NCBI GenBank assembly: GCA_963715575.1
Contig: OY970250.1
Coordinates: 372,001 to 436,000 of the forward strand
Direction: 5' to 3'
From: AC-32 sp963715575
Lineage (GTDB): Bacteria; Actinomycetota; Thermoleophilia; Gaiellales; Gaiellaceae
DNA length: 64,000 nucleotides
The notes beneath the pieces were generated by a model. It searched no databases and had not been told where the DNA came from. It was given only the letters and a program-made list of their open reading frames with translations. Made by a program: the position numbers and the translations under genes. Position 1 is the stretch's first letter; every line of letters begins with the position of its first letter. Positions 16,103 to 25,841 of the stretch are shown one piece after another.

Positions 16103-17077
16103 ATGCGGCGGTTGAGATTCCTCGTGCTCGTGTGCGTCCTCGGCGCGGCGCTGGCCGCTGCCGGCTCGGCGAGCGCCTCGCAGCTCGTCGCACGCAACGC
16201 CTCGCACATCAAGCTCGCCGTCAACGCCAAGGGCACGGCGCTGGTCACCTACTCCGTCCGCGGCCAGGTCACGCACCTGCTCGCGTGGGGCGCGGTGAAC
16301 GCCCGGCAGCGCCCGTCGAGCCCGAAGATCAAGCAGGTCGAGTTCAAGCTCGACTACTCCGGGGGCTGGAAGCATCACCGGCTCACCTGGAAGCACTTCA
16401 AGAACACGTGCGGCGCCTACGACGGCCCCGATCTCCCGTGGCTCGTGACCGCCTGCAAGGCGCCGAACGGGTCGTACTGGGCGCTGCAGAGCTGGCAGAC
16501 GGCGCTGCCTGACCTCGGTCTCGCACCCTGGCTCGGCCAGCAGAAGACCTGGTGGCTGCACCTCTCGCACTGGACGGGCGACCTCGCGAAGCTCGACGTC
16601 TACACGGACTGGATCTACGGCGGCCGCTTCCAGGAGGTCTTCGGCCAGTACACGTACCAGGGCAAGGGGATCCGCGGCTTCGGCACGACGCGCGTGGGCG
16701 CGCCGACCGACGGCTACGGCCGGCTGCTCTTCCTCGACACATACAACTCGTCCTACGGGCCGGGCTGGCTGCGCGAGAACTCGTTCGTCTCGCACGGGCC
16801 GCCCGGGATGTTCTGCTACGGCTTCTACGCCCGGAACCCGTGGGTCGGCGGCTACGCGCATCCTCGCTCGACCCCGAACCGCAAGCGCGGGCCTGGGACC
16901 GGCGACCAGTACCGGATCACGGCGCCGGGGCCCGGCGTGACGCCCGACGTGATGTGGCAGGGGCCGGGGCTGCACCCGTACGACCGGCACAACCCGTCCG
17001 ACGTGTCGCTCGAGGCCGAGATGAACGCCGAGCGCGACCAGATCCGCGCCGGCTACGGCAAGTGCGCGCACACCTAG
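16103..17077 (+). CDS. Secreted protein of unknown function
   Basis: A 324-residue exported protein with a classic signal peptide (RRLRFLVLVCVLGAALAAAG, then SASA). The mature part is rich in Trp, Tyr and Gly, with WKHHRLTWKHFKNTCGAYDG, a WWLHLSHW segment and two Cys pairs. No catalytic signature. ATG 16103 has GGAG 5 nt upstream and gives a normal signal peptide. ATG 16058 is 7 nt after a TAGCTT hexamer and would add 15 residues by leaderless initiation; the choice is open. Confidence 0.75.
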   Translation: MRRLRFLVLVCVLGAALAAAGSASASQLVARNASHIKLAVNAKGTALVTYSVRGQVTHLLAWGAVNARQRPSSPKIKQVEFKLDYSGGWKHHRLTWKHFKNTCGAYDGPDLPWLVTACKAPNGSYWALQSWQTALPDLGLAPWLGQQKTWWLHLSHWTGDLAKLDVYTDWIYGGRFQEVFGQYTYQGKGIRGFGTTRVGAPTDGYGRLLFLDTYNSSYGPGWLRENSFVSHGPPGMFCYGFYARNPWVGGYAHPRSTPNRKRGPGTGDQYRITAPGPGVTPDVMWQGPGLHPYDRHNPSDVSLEAEMNAERDQIRAGYGKCAHT

Positions 17078-17095
17078 CGCGCGCCTAGCTCTCCG

Positions 17096-17101
17096 TATCA
17101 T
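17096..17101 (+). promoter_or_regulatory. -10 hexamer TATCAT
   Basis: Seven nt before GTG 17109. Confidence 0.45.
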
Positions 17102-17108
17102 CGCCCGC

Positions 17109-17585
17109 GTGGTCAGCGGCGACGAGCTGCGCGCCGTGATGCGGCGCGTCCCTGCCGGAGTGGCGGTCGTGACGGTCGACGCCGGCGGGAAGGCAGCCGG
17201 GCTGACCGTCGCCTCGCTCGTCTCGCTCTCGCTCGAGCCGCCACTCGTCGGCTTCGCGATCCGCCGGGACGCCGCGCTGCACGAGCTGCTGCGCGAGACC
17301 GGCGAGCTCGCAGTCAGCATCCTGGCCGCGGGCCAGGAGCACCTCGCCCAGCACTTCGCACGGGGCGTGCCGCCGATCGCGCTCTGGGAGCGAATCCCAC
17401 TTCGAGAGGATGCCGAGGGCCCGCCGCAGCTCGACGGCGCCGCCGGTTGGCTGCGCTGCCGCGTCTCCCACGAGCTCGAGACGGGCGACCACACCTTCTT
17501 CGTCGCGGCAGTCGAGGCGGCCACGCCCGGCGCCGCAGGGACACGCCCGCTCGTCCTCCACGACCAGGTCTACGCCGCGCTGTGA
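17109..17585 (+). CDS. Flavin reductase-like FMN-binding protein
   Basis: A 158-residue split-barrel flavin reductase-like protein. It begins with LRAVMRRVPAGVAVVTVDAGG and the family signature GLTVASLVSLSLEPPLVGF, with a C-terminal GDHTFFVAAVEAA strand. It probably reduces FMN with NAD(P)H or supplies reduced flavin to an oxygenase; no partner is adjacent. GTG 17109 is 7 nt after TATCAT. Its stop overlaps the HAD gene start (GTGA). Confidence 0.85.
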   Translation: MVSGDELRAVMRRVPAGVAVVTVDAGGKAAGLTVASLVSLSLEPPLVGFAIRRDAALHELLRETGELAVSILAAGQEHLAQHFARGVPPIALWERIPLREDAEGPPQLDGAAGWLRCRVSHELETGDHTFFVAAVEAATPGAAGTRPLVLHDQVYAAL

Positions 17586-18232
17586 TCGAAGCGGTCGTCT
17601 TCGACCTCGACGGCGTGCTGCTCGACTCGGAGCAGGTCTGGGACGAGGCCCGCGAGCGGCTCGCCAAGGAGCGCGGCGGCCGCTGGCACGAACAGGCGCA
17701 GAAGGACATGATGGGCATGAGCTCGACCGAGTGGTCGCGCTACATGCACGAGCGAATCGGCTTGCCCGAGCCGCCCGAGGAGATCAACCGCGAGGTGGTC
17801 GAGCGCCTCGTCGAGACCTACCGCGAGCACCTGCCCGCGATCGACGGCGCCAATGAGGCCGTCGAGCGACTGGCCGCCCGCTGGCCGCTCGGGCTCGCCT
17901 CGTCCTCGAACCGCGAGCTGATCGACCTCGCGCTCGAGCTCATGGGCGTGAAGCACCTGTTCGCCGCGACCGTCTCCTCCGAGGAGGTCGCCCGCGGCAA
18001 ACCCGCTCCGGACGTCTACCTCGAGGCGGCGCGCCGGCTCGGCGTCGACCCGACCCATGCCGCCGCCGTCGAGGACTCGCACAACGGCATCCTTGCCGCC
18101 AAGGCCGCGGGCATGCGCGTGGTCGCAATCCCCAACCGCCACTTCCCGCCCGGGGAGGAGGCGCTCGCCCAGGCCGACGTCGTGCTCGACTCGCTGGCGG
18201 AGCTGACCGCCGAAGCGATCGAGCCCCGCTAG
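17582..18232 (+). CDS. HAD-superfamily phosphatase, beta-phosphoglucomutase-like
   Basis: A 216-residue HAD hydrolase with motif I FDLDGVLLDSE, motif II LASSSN, Lys in RGKPAPDVYLEAARRLG and motif IV VEDSHNGI. The helical cap between motifs I and II is of the beta-phosphoglucomutase type. The substrate is probably a small phosphosugar. GTG 17582 overlaps the flavin reductase stop by 4 nt, so translation is coupled. Confidence 0.9.
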   Translation: MIEAVVFDLDGVLLDSEQVWDEARERLAKERGGRWHEQAQKDMMGMSSTEWSRYMHERIGLPEPPEEINREVVERLVETYREHLPAIDGANEAVERLAARWPLGLASSSNRELIDLALELMGVKHLFAATVSSEEVARGKPAPDVYLEAARRLGVDPTHAAAVEDSHNGILAAKAAGMRVVAIPNRHFPPGEEALAQADVVLDSLAELTAEAIEPR

Positions 18233-18245
18233 CGAGTCGCGAGCC

Positions 18246-21200
18246 TTACCGGCGCAGCAGCCGCAGGAAGGCGGCCGAGCGCAGCGACCTGGCCGGGTGG
18301 GCCGGTGCCTGCCGCAGGAAGTCGAGCGTCGCGGACGAGCTGGAGACGCCGGCAGTCGAGAACAGGTAGTGAATCGTCGTCGGGGCCGGGGTGGACTGAC
18401 CGTTGACGGCGTTTGCGTGGTACCGCACGGCAACCCAGTATCTGCCGGCCGCCGTCGCGTTGAAGCCGACCGTCACCGAGCCGTCGGGCCCGCTCGCGAA
18501 TGTCGGCTGCTTCACCTTGCCGCACGCAGCGGAGTAGACCTTGCCGCCGTTTGCCAGGGTCAGCTTCTGCGTGAAGTTGCCCGACGTGATCGCCTGGTTG
18601 ACCTCGACCGTCTGCGGCCCTGCCGGCACGGTGACCTTGACCCAGTAGACGGCCAGGTTGGGCACGGCCTTCTTGATCACGCCGTTCTTGTCGGTGTAGT
18701 CGACGATCGAGAGCGCGGTCGCGGCGCCGGCCGCCACCTGCGCGCAGGTCGCGTCCTTGCCGGTGATCTCCGCGAGGCTCTCGGCGGGAGCGTTGATCTG
18801 GAAGGTGCGCGGCACATCGGTCGCGGCGGCGTAGTTCGAGTCGCCGCCCTGCGAGGCCGTGATCGTGCAGCTGCCGGGCCCCGTCAGGTGGACGGTCGTC
18901 CCCGTGACGGTGCACTGGCCCGTGGCGCCGAAGGACACCGGGAGGCCGGAGCTCGCCGTCGCGCTGACGTTGAAGTCCGGGTCGCCGTAGGTGCGGTCGG
19001 GCAGCGGCGGGAAGGTGATCGTCTGGCCCGCCTTCTGCGCGGTCACCGACTCGGTCACCTGCGGCGCGTCGTTGTAGTTCCCGTTGCCCGCCTCGTCGTA
19101 CTTGACGGTGCAGGTGCCGGTGCCGCTCGTCATCGTGAAGCTGGCGCCCGTGTTCGAGCAGGCGCCGCTGCTGGAGAAGGTGACCGGGTTGCCCGAGCCG
19201 CCGCCGTCGGCCGCGACCGAGAAGCCCGTGTTGTAGACGGCACTCGGGGGCGCGTGGAGCGTGACGAGGATCGTCTGGTTCGCCTTCTGCGCCGTGACCG
19301 ACTCGGTCACCTGCGGGGCGGCGTTGTAGTTCCCGTCGCCTCCCTGGTCGTAATTGACCGTGCAGCTGCCGATGGCGCTGGTGACCGTGAAGTGGGCGCC
19401 GGCGTTGCTGCACGAGCCGCTGCTCGAGAAGGTCACCGCTCCGCCCGGCGCAGTCGCGGCAACGTCGAAGCTCGAGTTGTAGGCCGCGTTCGCCGGAGCG
19501 TGCATGGTCACGTTGATCGTCTGGTTCGCCTTCTGCGCCGTGACCGACTCGGTCACCTGTGGGGCGGCGTTGTAGTTGCCGTTGCCGGCCTGGTCGTACT
19601 TGACGCTGCACGTGCCGGTGCCGCTCGTCATCGTGAAGCTCGTGCCCGTGTTCGAGCAGGCCCCGCTGCTGGAGTAGCTGACCGGGTTGCCGGAGGCACC
19701 GCCGGTCGCGGCGACCAAGAAGCCCGTGTTGTAGACGGCCGTCGCCGGCGCGTGCGTGGTCACGTTGATCGCCTGAGCGGCCTTCTGCGCGGTCACGGTC
19801 TCCGTCACCTGCGGCGCGTCGTTGTAGTCGCCGTTGCCGGCCTGGTCGAACTTGACCGTGCAAGTGCCGGTGCCGCTCGTCATCGTGAAGCTGGCGCCCG
19901 TGTTCGAGCAGGCGCCGCTGCTCGAGAACGTCACCGGGTTGCCCGAGCCGCCGCCGCTCGCCGCGACCGAGAAGCTGGTGCCGAAGACGGCGCTGGCCGG
20001 CGCGTGCAGCGTGACGATGATCGTCTGGTTCGCCTTGCCGACGGTGACGGTCTCCGTCACCTGGGGCGCGGCGTTGTAGTTCGCGCTGCCGGCCTGGTCG
20101 TACTTGACGCTGCAGGTGCCGGTCCCGCTCATGATCGTGAACGTCTGGCCGGTGTTGCTGCAGGCGCCGGCGCTCGAGAACGTGACGACGCCGCCTGGCG
20201 CGTTCGCTGCGACGTCGAAACTCTCGTTGAGGGCGGCTGAAGGCGGCGCGTGGGTGGTGACGGTGATCGTCTGGTCGGCCTTCTGCGCGGTCACCGACTC
20301 GGTCACTTGCGGCGCGGCGTTGTAGTTGCCGTTGCCCGCCTGGTCGTACTTGACCGAGCAGGTGCCGGTGCCGCTCGTAATCGTGAAGCTCGAGCCGACA
20401 TTGCTGCAGGCGCCCGAGCTGGAGAAGCTGACGGTTCCGCCCGGCGCGGTGGCCGACACTCCGAAGCTGTCGTTGTAGACCGCGTTCGCCGGTGCGTGCA
20501 CGCCCACGGTGATCGTCTGGTCGGCCTTCTGCGCGGTCACCGACTCGGTCACCTGCGGAGCGGCGTTGTAGTTGCCGTTGCCCGCCTGGTCGTACTTGAC
20601 CGTGCAGGTGCCGGAGCCGCTCGTGATCGTGAAGCTGGCGCCGGTGTTCGTGCAGGCGCCGCTGCTCGAGAACGTGACCGCGTTGCCGGAGCCGCCGCCG
20701 GTCGCGGCGACGGAGAAGCCCGTCCCGAAGACTGCGGTCGCAGGCGCGTGCGTGGTCACGTTGATCGTCTGGTCGGCCTTGTTCACCGTCAGCGAGCTCG
20801 AGCCGCCGCTGGGGTCGAACGAGCCGTCGCCCGCGAACGAGGCGCCGACGCCGGTCGGGTAGGAGTCTGCGTTGATCCCGGCGAGGCTGACGCCGCTCTC
20901 GGTCGCGATCCCGCTGCCGTTGGTCACCGCGCTGCCGGCCGGTGAGCCGTTGAGCGTGAAGGAGACGGTCTTGCCGGTGACCGGACTGCCACCCGACGTG
21001 AGCGTCGCCGAGAGGGTGGTCGTGCCGCCGAACGTCCCCGTCGCCGGGTTCGCCGCGAGACTCGTCGCGCTCGCCGCCGCGGCGTCGTTGAAGCAGACCT
21101 GAACGCTCGACACGGTCGGCGTGACCGCGCCGTTCGTCGTCGTGAGGATCGCCTTGTACCTCAGGTAGCGGAAGCCGTTGAACTGGCTCAGGCTTGCGCC

Positions 21201-24164
21201 GCTCGTGGTGAAGAACGTCGCCGCCGTGCCGTCAGGCCCGACGAAATCGAAGGGCCCGTAGCTGTTGTTGCTCGCCGCGACCTGGAACTTCACGGCCGTG
21301 CCCGCCGGGGTCGTCGCGCTCCACGTGAGCGTCGTCCAGCTCGGCGTGCTACCGGAGGCCGGGTTCGCGTCCTTCAGCGAGGAGACGAGCATGCCGGAGG
21401 GGGCGTACCCCGGGTTGATGTACGTGATGAAGTTGAGGTCTCGCCCGCCGACGGTCGTGTCCGCGGCCCAGCTGGCACCGCTCGTCGAGGAGGTGACGAA
21501 CTGACCGTTCGCGTACGGGTTCGAGTTCGAGAAGCCGGTCGTCGCGCAGCTGCACGTGTAGGCATAGGAGCCGGTGCGAGCGGCGACCGCTCGGAAGATG
21601 AATGCGTACCGAGTCCCGGCGGTCAACGTGATCGGGCTGGCGAAGGTGACAGTCTTCAGGCCCCCTGCTGCGCCGTCGTTGAAGCCGGCCAACGTGGTCG
21701 TCGCGAGATCCGCGCCGGTCGGCACCGCCGGCGATCCCGTGGTGGCCCGAATCGAGACGGTGATGTTCGGGTTCGTGCCGCTGCACCCGGAGCAGAACAA
21801 CTCGACGTCGACGCGCTTGAGCTGGCCGGTGACGGTCGGCGTGAAGGTCTGGCCGGCCCAGGCCGTGTTGTTGAAGCCGAAGCCGGTGGGGCTGACGGTC
21901 GCGTTCTTGGTCTCCGTGTTGTCAGGGTTCGCGAGCTGGACGTTGCCCGGGTTAGTGACGAGATCGCAGTTCGACGGCACGCCGCGCTGGAACGTGCTCT
22001 GTGTGTTGTCCGTGAAGCAGCCGCTCTGCGCAGCCGCGTTGAGCGTGAAGTTCCGCGTCGCGGTGCCACCGTCGGGGACGGCGATCGTCGACGCCGAGCC
22101 CGGGTCGAAGCCCGGCTTGCTCGCGGTCAGCGACGCATACGTCCCCGCGGGGACGCTGACCGAGTACTGGCCGCTGCCGTTCGTGGTCGTCGTCCGGCTG
22201 CCGAGCGTCAGCGTCGCCCCCGAGATCGGGTTGGAGCCGTCGGTGACCGTGCCGGAGAGCGTGCCGTTGCCGATGTTCGTGCAGCCCGGGTAGTGGAACG
22301 CGCCGATGCGGGTCTGGTGGTTCAGCCCGGTGGTCGCGTAGTACTCGCCGGACATCCAGAACTCGCAGCCGTTCGGGTCGAGCGCCATGCCCGAGTAGTC
22401 GCCCCAGCGCGTGCAGGCGGAGCCACCGCAGTTGCCGCTCTGCGAGCCGGTGCCGTCGATCAGCGTCTGCTCAGTCTGCGCGAGCGTGTTGGCCGCGTCG
22501 CCGGCGAGACGGCCGGCGTACTTGATCTGCGGGTTCGTCGCCGAGTTCGACTTGGTGTAGGTAATCGCCAGGTCATTGAGGCGGTCGACCGCGAGCGCCG
22601 GCATGAAGCGGAAGAACGTGTTCGCGCCTTCCGGGTCGAAGGTCCCCCCCTGGACGACGTTGGCGGCGACGGTGCCGCCGGTCACGTTCGCCTGGTACCA
22701 GCGGACGCTCGCGTTGCCGCCGGTCGTGGCGTTGCAGGTCGTGTTCGTGGCGCTGACGTTGCGCTGGACGGTGTGCGTCACCCAGAGCGACTCGGCGCCT
22801 GCGAGGTTCGAGTACTGGGCCTGGGCCATCGCGCGGATGGCGAGCACGTCCGCCGCGTTCGCCGTCGTCGAGGCGTTGGCCGGCGTCGCGTTCGGCCAGC
22901 AGTTCGGCTGGAGCTGCGTCAGGGGGCCGGTGAAGGTCGAGGTCGAGACCTTGTCCCAGTCGACGTGGAACTTGTAGATCGAGAGCGCGTTCAAGAACTG
23001 CTCGGTCGAGACGAAGTACTCGGATGCGCCGGCGGCGGGCGTCCCGGTCTGGAGCCGGGCGTTGGCCGGCAGCAGCGAGAAGTCGGCTGTGTCGCCCGAG
23101 AAGTCGACCACCTGCGGGCTCGGAGCGCCCGCGTACATCTGCTGCTTGTTCAGCGCCCAGACGTGGTAGCCGAAGTACGAGCCGGCGGCGGAGTAGCCGA
23201 ACATGTTGGCGGACATGTAGATGCCGTCCGGCCAGACGCCGAACTTCGGGTAGTCGCCGAGGCCGCCGGGAGTTTCGATCGAGTAGAAGTTCCAGCCGCC
23301 GTTGACCGGGTCGCCGGTCTTCGAGACGGCGAAGCACTCGAAGACATGCTGGGGATTGACGTTCCCCGAGCCGTCGAGCCTGAAGGCGAAGTCGGTGATC
23401 ACCCAGCGGTCCTCGAAGCTGTCGTAGAGGACGACCGGGTCGCCGAAGTTGTCGGTGTCGCAGAGGTTGCCGAAGTTGCCCTGGCTCATGAACGAGTTGA
23501 AGGTGAACCCTGCGACGCGGTTGCCGTTCGACTTGTCGTAAATGCCGATCGAGACGTTGATCGTCTCGATGTAGTACGTCGGCCCCACGTCGCCGTTCGT
23601 GTCAGGCGGGTGGCCTTGGCCCCAGTTGGCGAAGTCGAGGCCGTCGAAGCTGGCGTCGGGGGCGGGTGCCGCCGCGGCGACCATCTGGCTCTTCTTGATC
23701 ATCTTCGGCAGCTGCGGGGCGGTGCGGGCGAGGTTTTCGAGCCTCTCGGCAGCGCGGCTGCCGGCCGGGGCGAAGCCGGGAGCCGTGCGCTCGGGGCGCT
23801 CCTTCTTGGCGACCGTGCTCTTCAGCTTGCGGACGTCGAAGACCTTGCCGTGGGCCGCTTTCAGGTGCAGCTCACGCGGGTGGGAGCGCTTGACCGACTT
23901 GGGCAGATGCCCTCGCACGGCCGTGCGGTGCTTGAACGACGAGGCGCGCTTCGGGCCGCCGGCCATCGAGGGCTGCAGCGATCCCGTGCGCGCGTCTACC
24001 GCCTGCGCGGCGGACGTGGCATGCGTGGTCGCGCTCGCCGCGACGACCGTCGCGACCGCGGCGGCCGCCAGGATCGTGGCAACCACGACCCAGCGCCTCG
24101 TGAACGTCTTCAGAGCCTTCTCCGCGAGCCTGCGCCCGCGGCCACGCTCATGCCGCATCGTCAT
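18246..24164 (-). CDS. Giant secreted protein with tandem Ig-like repeats
   Basis: A 1972-residue exported protein. A basic N-terminus leads to a membrane-spanning signal (VVVATILAAAAVATVVAAS). An Arg/Lys-rich pro-region is followed by a large beta-rich globular region (about 180-640) with DTNGDVGPTYYIETINVSIG. Then come a carboxypeptidase-regulatory-like fold (GTLSGTVTDGSNPISGATLT), a lectin-like stretch, seven nearly identical repeats of about 84 residues (roughly 1128-1710), one divergent repeat and a C-terminal beta domain. Each repeat starts with KADQTINVTTHAP-type sequence and has a conserved Cys pair (SSSGAC, SGTC). ATG 24164 has GAGGGGAG 7 nt upstream and lies about 41 nt after a promoter. 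It is probably an adhesin or cell-wall protein. Confidence 0.85.
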   Translation of the reverse strand: MTMRHERGRGRRLAEKALKTFTRRWVVVATILAAAAVATVVAASATTHATSAAQAVDARTGSLQPSMAGGPKRASSFKHRTAVRGHLPKSVKRSHPRELHLKAAHGKVFDVRKLKSTVAKKERPERTAPGFAPAGSRAAERLENLARTAPQLPKMIKKSQMVAAAAPAPDASFDGLDFANWGQGHPPDTNGDVGPTYYIETINVSIGIYDKSNGNRVAGFTFNSFMSQGNFGNLCDTDNFGDPVVLYDSFEDRWVITDFAFRLDGSGNVNPQHVFECFAVSKTGDPVNGGWNFYSIETPGGLGDYPKFGVWPDGIYMSANMFGYSAAGSYFGYHVWALNKQQMYAGAPSPQVVDFSGDTADFSLLPANARLQTGTPAAGASEYFVSTEQFLNALSIYKFHVDWDKVSTSTFTGPLTQLQPNCWPNATPANASTTANAADVLAIRAMAQAQYSNLAGAESLWVTHTVQRNVSATNTTCNATTGGNASVRWYQANVTGGTVAANVVQGGTFDPEGANTFFRFMPALAVDRLNDLAITYTKSNSATNPQIKYAGRLAGDAANTLAQTEQTLIDGTGSQSGNCGGSACTRWGDYSGMALDPNGCEFWMSGEYYATTGLNHQTRIGAFHYPGCTNIGNGTLSGTVTDGSNPISGATLTLGSRTTTTNGSGQYSVSVPAGTYASLTASKPGFDPGSASTIAVPDGGTATRNFTLNAAAQSGCFTDNTQSTFQRGVPSNCDLVTNPGNVQLANPDNTETKNATVSPTGFGFNNTAWAGQTFTPTVTGQLKRVDVELFCSGCSGTNPNITVSIRATTGSPAVPTGADLATTTLAGFNDGAAGGLKTVTFASPITLTAGTRYAFIFRAVAARTGSYAYTCSCATTGFSNSNPYANGQFVTSSTSGASWAADTTVGGRDLNFITYINPGYAPSGMLVSSLKDANPASGSTPSWTTLTWSATTPAGTAVKFQVAASNNSYGPFDFVGPDGTAATFFTTSGASLSQFNGFRYLRYKAILTTTNGAVTPTVSSVQVCFNDAAAASATSLAANPATGTFGGTTTLSATLTSGGSPVTGKTVSFTLNGSPAGSAVTNGSGIATESGVSLAGINADSYPTGVGASFAGDGSFDPSGGSSSLTVNKADQTINVTTHAPATAVFGTGFSVAATGGGSGNAVTFSSSGACTNTGASFTITSGSGTCTVKYDQAGNGNYNAAPQVTESVTAQKADQTITVGVHAPANAVYNDSFGVSATAPGGTVSFSSSGACSNVGSSFTITSGTGTCSVKYDQAGNGNYNAAPQVTESVTAQKADQTITVTTHAPPSAALNESFDVAANAPGGVVTFSSAGACSNTGQTFTIMSGTGTCSVKYDQAGSANYNAAPQVTETVTVGKANQTIIVTLHAPASAVFGTSFSVAASGGGSGNPVTFSSSGACSNTGASFTMTSGTGTCTVKFDQAGNGDYNDAPQVTETVTAQKAAQAINVTTHAPATAVYNTGFLVAATGGASGNPVSYSSSGACSNTGTSFTMTSGTGTCSVKYDQAGNGNYNAAPQVTESVTAQKANQTINVTMHAPANAAYNSSFDVAATAPGGAVTFSSSGSCSNAGAHFTVTSAIGSCTVNYDQGGDGNYNAAPQVTESVTAQKANQTILVTLHAPPSAVYNTGFSVAADGGGSGNPVTFSSSGACSNTGASFTMTSGTGTCTVKYDEAGNGNYNDAPQVTESVTAQKAGQTITFPPLPDRTYGDPDFNVSATASSGLPVSFGATGQCTVTGTTVHLTGPGSCTITASQGGDSNYAAATDVPRTFQINAPAESLAEITGKDATCAQVAAGAATALSIVDYTDKNGVIKKAVPNLAVYWVKVTVPAGPQTVEVNQAITSGNFTQKLTLANGGKVYSAACGKVKQPTFASGPDGSVTVGFNATAAGRYWVAVRYHANAVNGQSTPAPTTIHYLFSTAGVSSSSATLDFLRQAPAHPARSLRSAAFLRLLRR
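18990..20790 (-). repeat. Seven tandem ~252-bp coding repeats
   Basis: Near-identical units of about 252-258 bp recur in tandem. The segment encoding QVTESVTAQK appears near 19030, 19285, 19540, 19790, 20040, 20290 and 20535. They encode the Ig-like units of the giant protein. High identity makes copy number prone to recombination and assembly collapse. Confidence 0.85.
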
Positions 24165-24211
24165 CGACGTGCTCCCCTCTGTCCCTCGACCGGTCCTGGT
24201 CCCCGTGTCGG

Positions 24212-24240
24212 GGTATAACACAGCCCCCGGCGAGCCTCAA
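24212..24240 (-). promoter_or_regulatory. Promoter of the giant secreted protein
   Basis: On the minus strand TTGAGG, 17 nt, TATACC, ending about 48 nt before ATG 24164. It is the best classical two-box promoter in the window and shows that codons upstream of 24164 are not translated. Confidence 0.55.
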
Positions 24241-24250
24241 GCCTTCGAGC

Positions 24251-24606
24251 CTACCGCCTGGTTTTCGGGCCCTTCCCCAAGGTCAGGTTCACCTTGCCGC
24301 GGTTCTTGAGCTTCGTGCCCGGCCTGGGCTGCTGGGCGACGACCTTGCCCTTCTGCTTCGGCGTCGAGGCCTTGCGCGTCAGCTTCGACCGTGCTGACCG
24401 TCACGGAGGTGCTGCTCGGGAACACCGCCGTGCACTCGGCGCCGCAGTCGAGGCCGGCCGGAGAGCTGACCACGGTGCCCGCGCCCCGTGCCGGCTTTCG
24501 TCACCGTAAGCGTGTGCCCAGGTGGCGGAGCGGCGACGGCCACGCTCAGCGTCGCCGCGGCTGCCAGAGCGGCGAGCGCCGCGCCCAGCACGCGGCGCAC
24601 CGTCAC
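24251..24606 (-). pseudogene. Small secreted protein with PASTA-like tail, frameshifted
   Basis: GTG 24606 overlaps the fabF stop by 4 nt and encodes a signal peptide (LGAALAALAAAATLSVAVAA) and LTVTKAGTG. After an extra base in a G4 run (about 24484) the frame of GTVVSSPAGLDCGAECTAVF continues, the first half of a bacterial Ig-like repeat. After a second shift near 24385 the frame KASTPKQKGKVVAQQPRPG to the stop at 24251 resembles a C-terminal PASTA unit. The Ig-like part seems cut short before the PASTA part. As given it cannot make the full protein. Confidence 0.65.
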
Positions 24607-25835
24607 GTCTCTCCGCGGCCGATCAGCACGCAGGCGTTGTGACCGCCGAGGCCCATCGCGTTCGAGAGCGCGACGTCGATGTCGGCCTCACGCGACTCGT
24701 TCGGCACGTAGTCGAGGTCGCAGGTCGGGTCCGGGTTCTCGTAGTTGATCGTCGGCGGCAGCACGCCGTCGCGGACCGCGAGCACGCACATCATCGCCTC
24801 GATCGCGCCGGCGGCCCCGAAGCAGTGGCCCATCACGGACTTGGTCGACGAGACCGCGAGCTCGTAGGCATGGTCGCCGAAGACGTCCTTGATCGCCTTC
24901 GTCTCGGCCGCGTCGCCGAGCGGCGTCGAGGTGCCGTGCGCGTTGATGTAGCCGACGCGCTCCGGCTCGACCCCGGCCCGCTCGAGTGCTGCGCGCATCA
25001 TCTCGGCGACGCCGACCGCCTCAGGCTCGGGCGCGGCCATGTGGTAGCCGTCGTTGGAGGCGCCGTAGCCGAGCACCTCGGCGTAGATCGTCGCGCCGCG
25101 CGCGCGGGCCGACTCGAGCTCCTCGAGCACCAGCACGCAAGCGCCCTCGCCCATCACGAAGCCGGCGCGCGTCGCGTCGAACGGCCGCGAGGCGCGCGGC
25201 GGGTGCTCGTCCTCGGCGGCCAGGCCGCGCATCGCGGTGAAGCCGGCCAGGATCAGCGGGTGGATGCAGGCCTCCGTGCCGCCGGCGAGGATCGCGTCGG
25301 CGTCGCCCCGCCGGATCGTCTCGGCGCCCTCCCCCACCGCGTGCGAGCCGGTGGCGCAGGCCGAGACCGGCGCGTAGTTCGGGCCGCGGATGCCGAGCGA
25401 GATCGCCAGCTGGCCGCTCGCCGAGTCGACGAGCACGTTCGGGATGAAGTACGGCGAGATGCGGTCGGGCCCGCGGTCGCGAAGCGTGTCGGCCTGCTCG
25501 ACGATCCCGATCAACCCGCCGATCGCCGAGCCGAAGACGATCCCGACGCGATGCGGGTCGAAGCCGTTCAGGCCCGAGTCGGCGAGCGCTTCCTTGGCCG
25601 CGCCGAGCGCGAGCACGACGTTCCGGTCGAGCCGCCGCAGCTCCTTCGGGTGCGCGAGCCCGGCCGGGTCGAAGTCCTTCACCTCTGCGGCGACCCGCAC
25701 CGGCAGCCCGTCCGCGTCGAAGGCGCGGATCCAGTCGATTCCGCTCTCGCCCGCGACGGCCGCGCGCCAGGTATCGGGCGCGGTGTTCCCTACCGGCGTG
25801 ACCGCCCCCAGGCCAGTGACGACGACTCGCCTCAC
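24603..25835 (-). CDS. fabF: Beta-ketoacyl-ACP synthase II
   Basis: A 410-residue condensing enzyme of fatty acid synthesis that elongates acyl-ACP with malonyl-ACP. It starts RRVVVTGLGAVTPVG. The catalytic Cys lies in SACATGSHAV, the two His in NAHGTSTPLGD and GHCFGAAGAIEA, and GGHNACV is near the end. GTG 25835 lies 6 nt after minus-strand TAAGCT. Divergent from the ligase gene with only 22 bp between them. No acpP or fabD/fabG nearby. Confidence 0.95.
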   Translation of the reverse strand: MRRVVVTGLGAVTPVGNTAPDTWRAAVAGESGIDWIRAFDADGLPVRVAAEVKDFDPAGLAHPKELRRLDRNVVLALGAAKEALADSGLNGFDPHRVGIVFGSAIGGLIGIVEQADTLRDRGPDRISPYFIPNVLVDSASGQLAISLGIRGPNYAPVSACATGSHAVGEGAETIRRGDADAILAGGTEACIHPLILAGFTAMRGLAAEDEHPPRASRPFDATRAGFVMGEGACVLVLEELESARARGATIYAEVLGYGASNDGYHMAAPEPEAVGVAEMMRAALERAGVEPERVGYINAHGTSTPLGDAAETKAIKDVFGDHAYELAVSSTKSVMGHCFGAAGAIEAMMCVLAVRDGVLPPTINYENPDPTCDLDYVPNESREADIDVALSNAMGLGGHNACVLIGRGET

Positions 25836-25841
25836 GGTGGG

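Noticed and set aside
13993..16248. 751-codon antisense frame over the c-di-GMP gene
   Set aside because: A shadow of GC3-rich codons; composition biased to Arg, Leu and Ala, no recognisable fold.
18990..20790. CRISPR-like array
   Set aside because: The ~252-bp units are coding repeats in one frame of a secreted protein, without short repeats and unique spacers.
22293..24218. 641-codon plus-strand frame opposite the giant secreted protein
   Set aside because: Arg/Val/Asp-rich mirror frame without domains; the minus strand has promoter, ribosome site and signal peptide.
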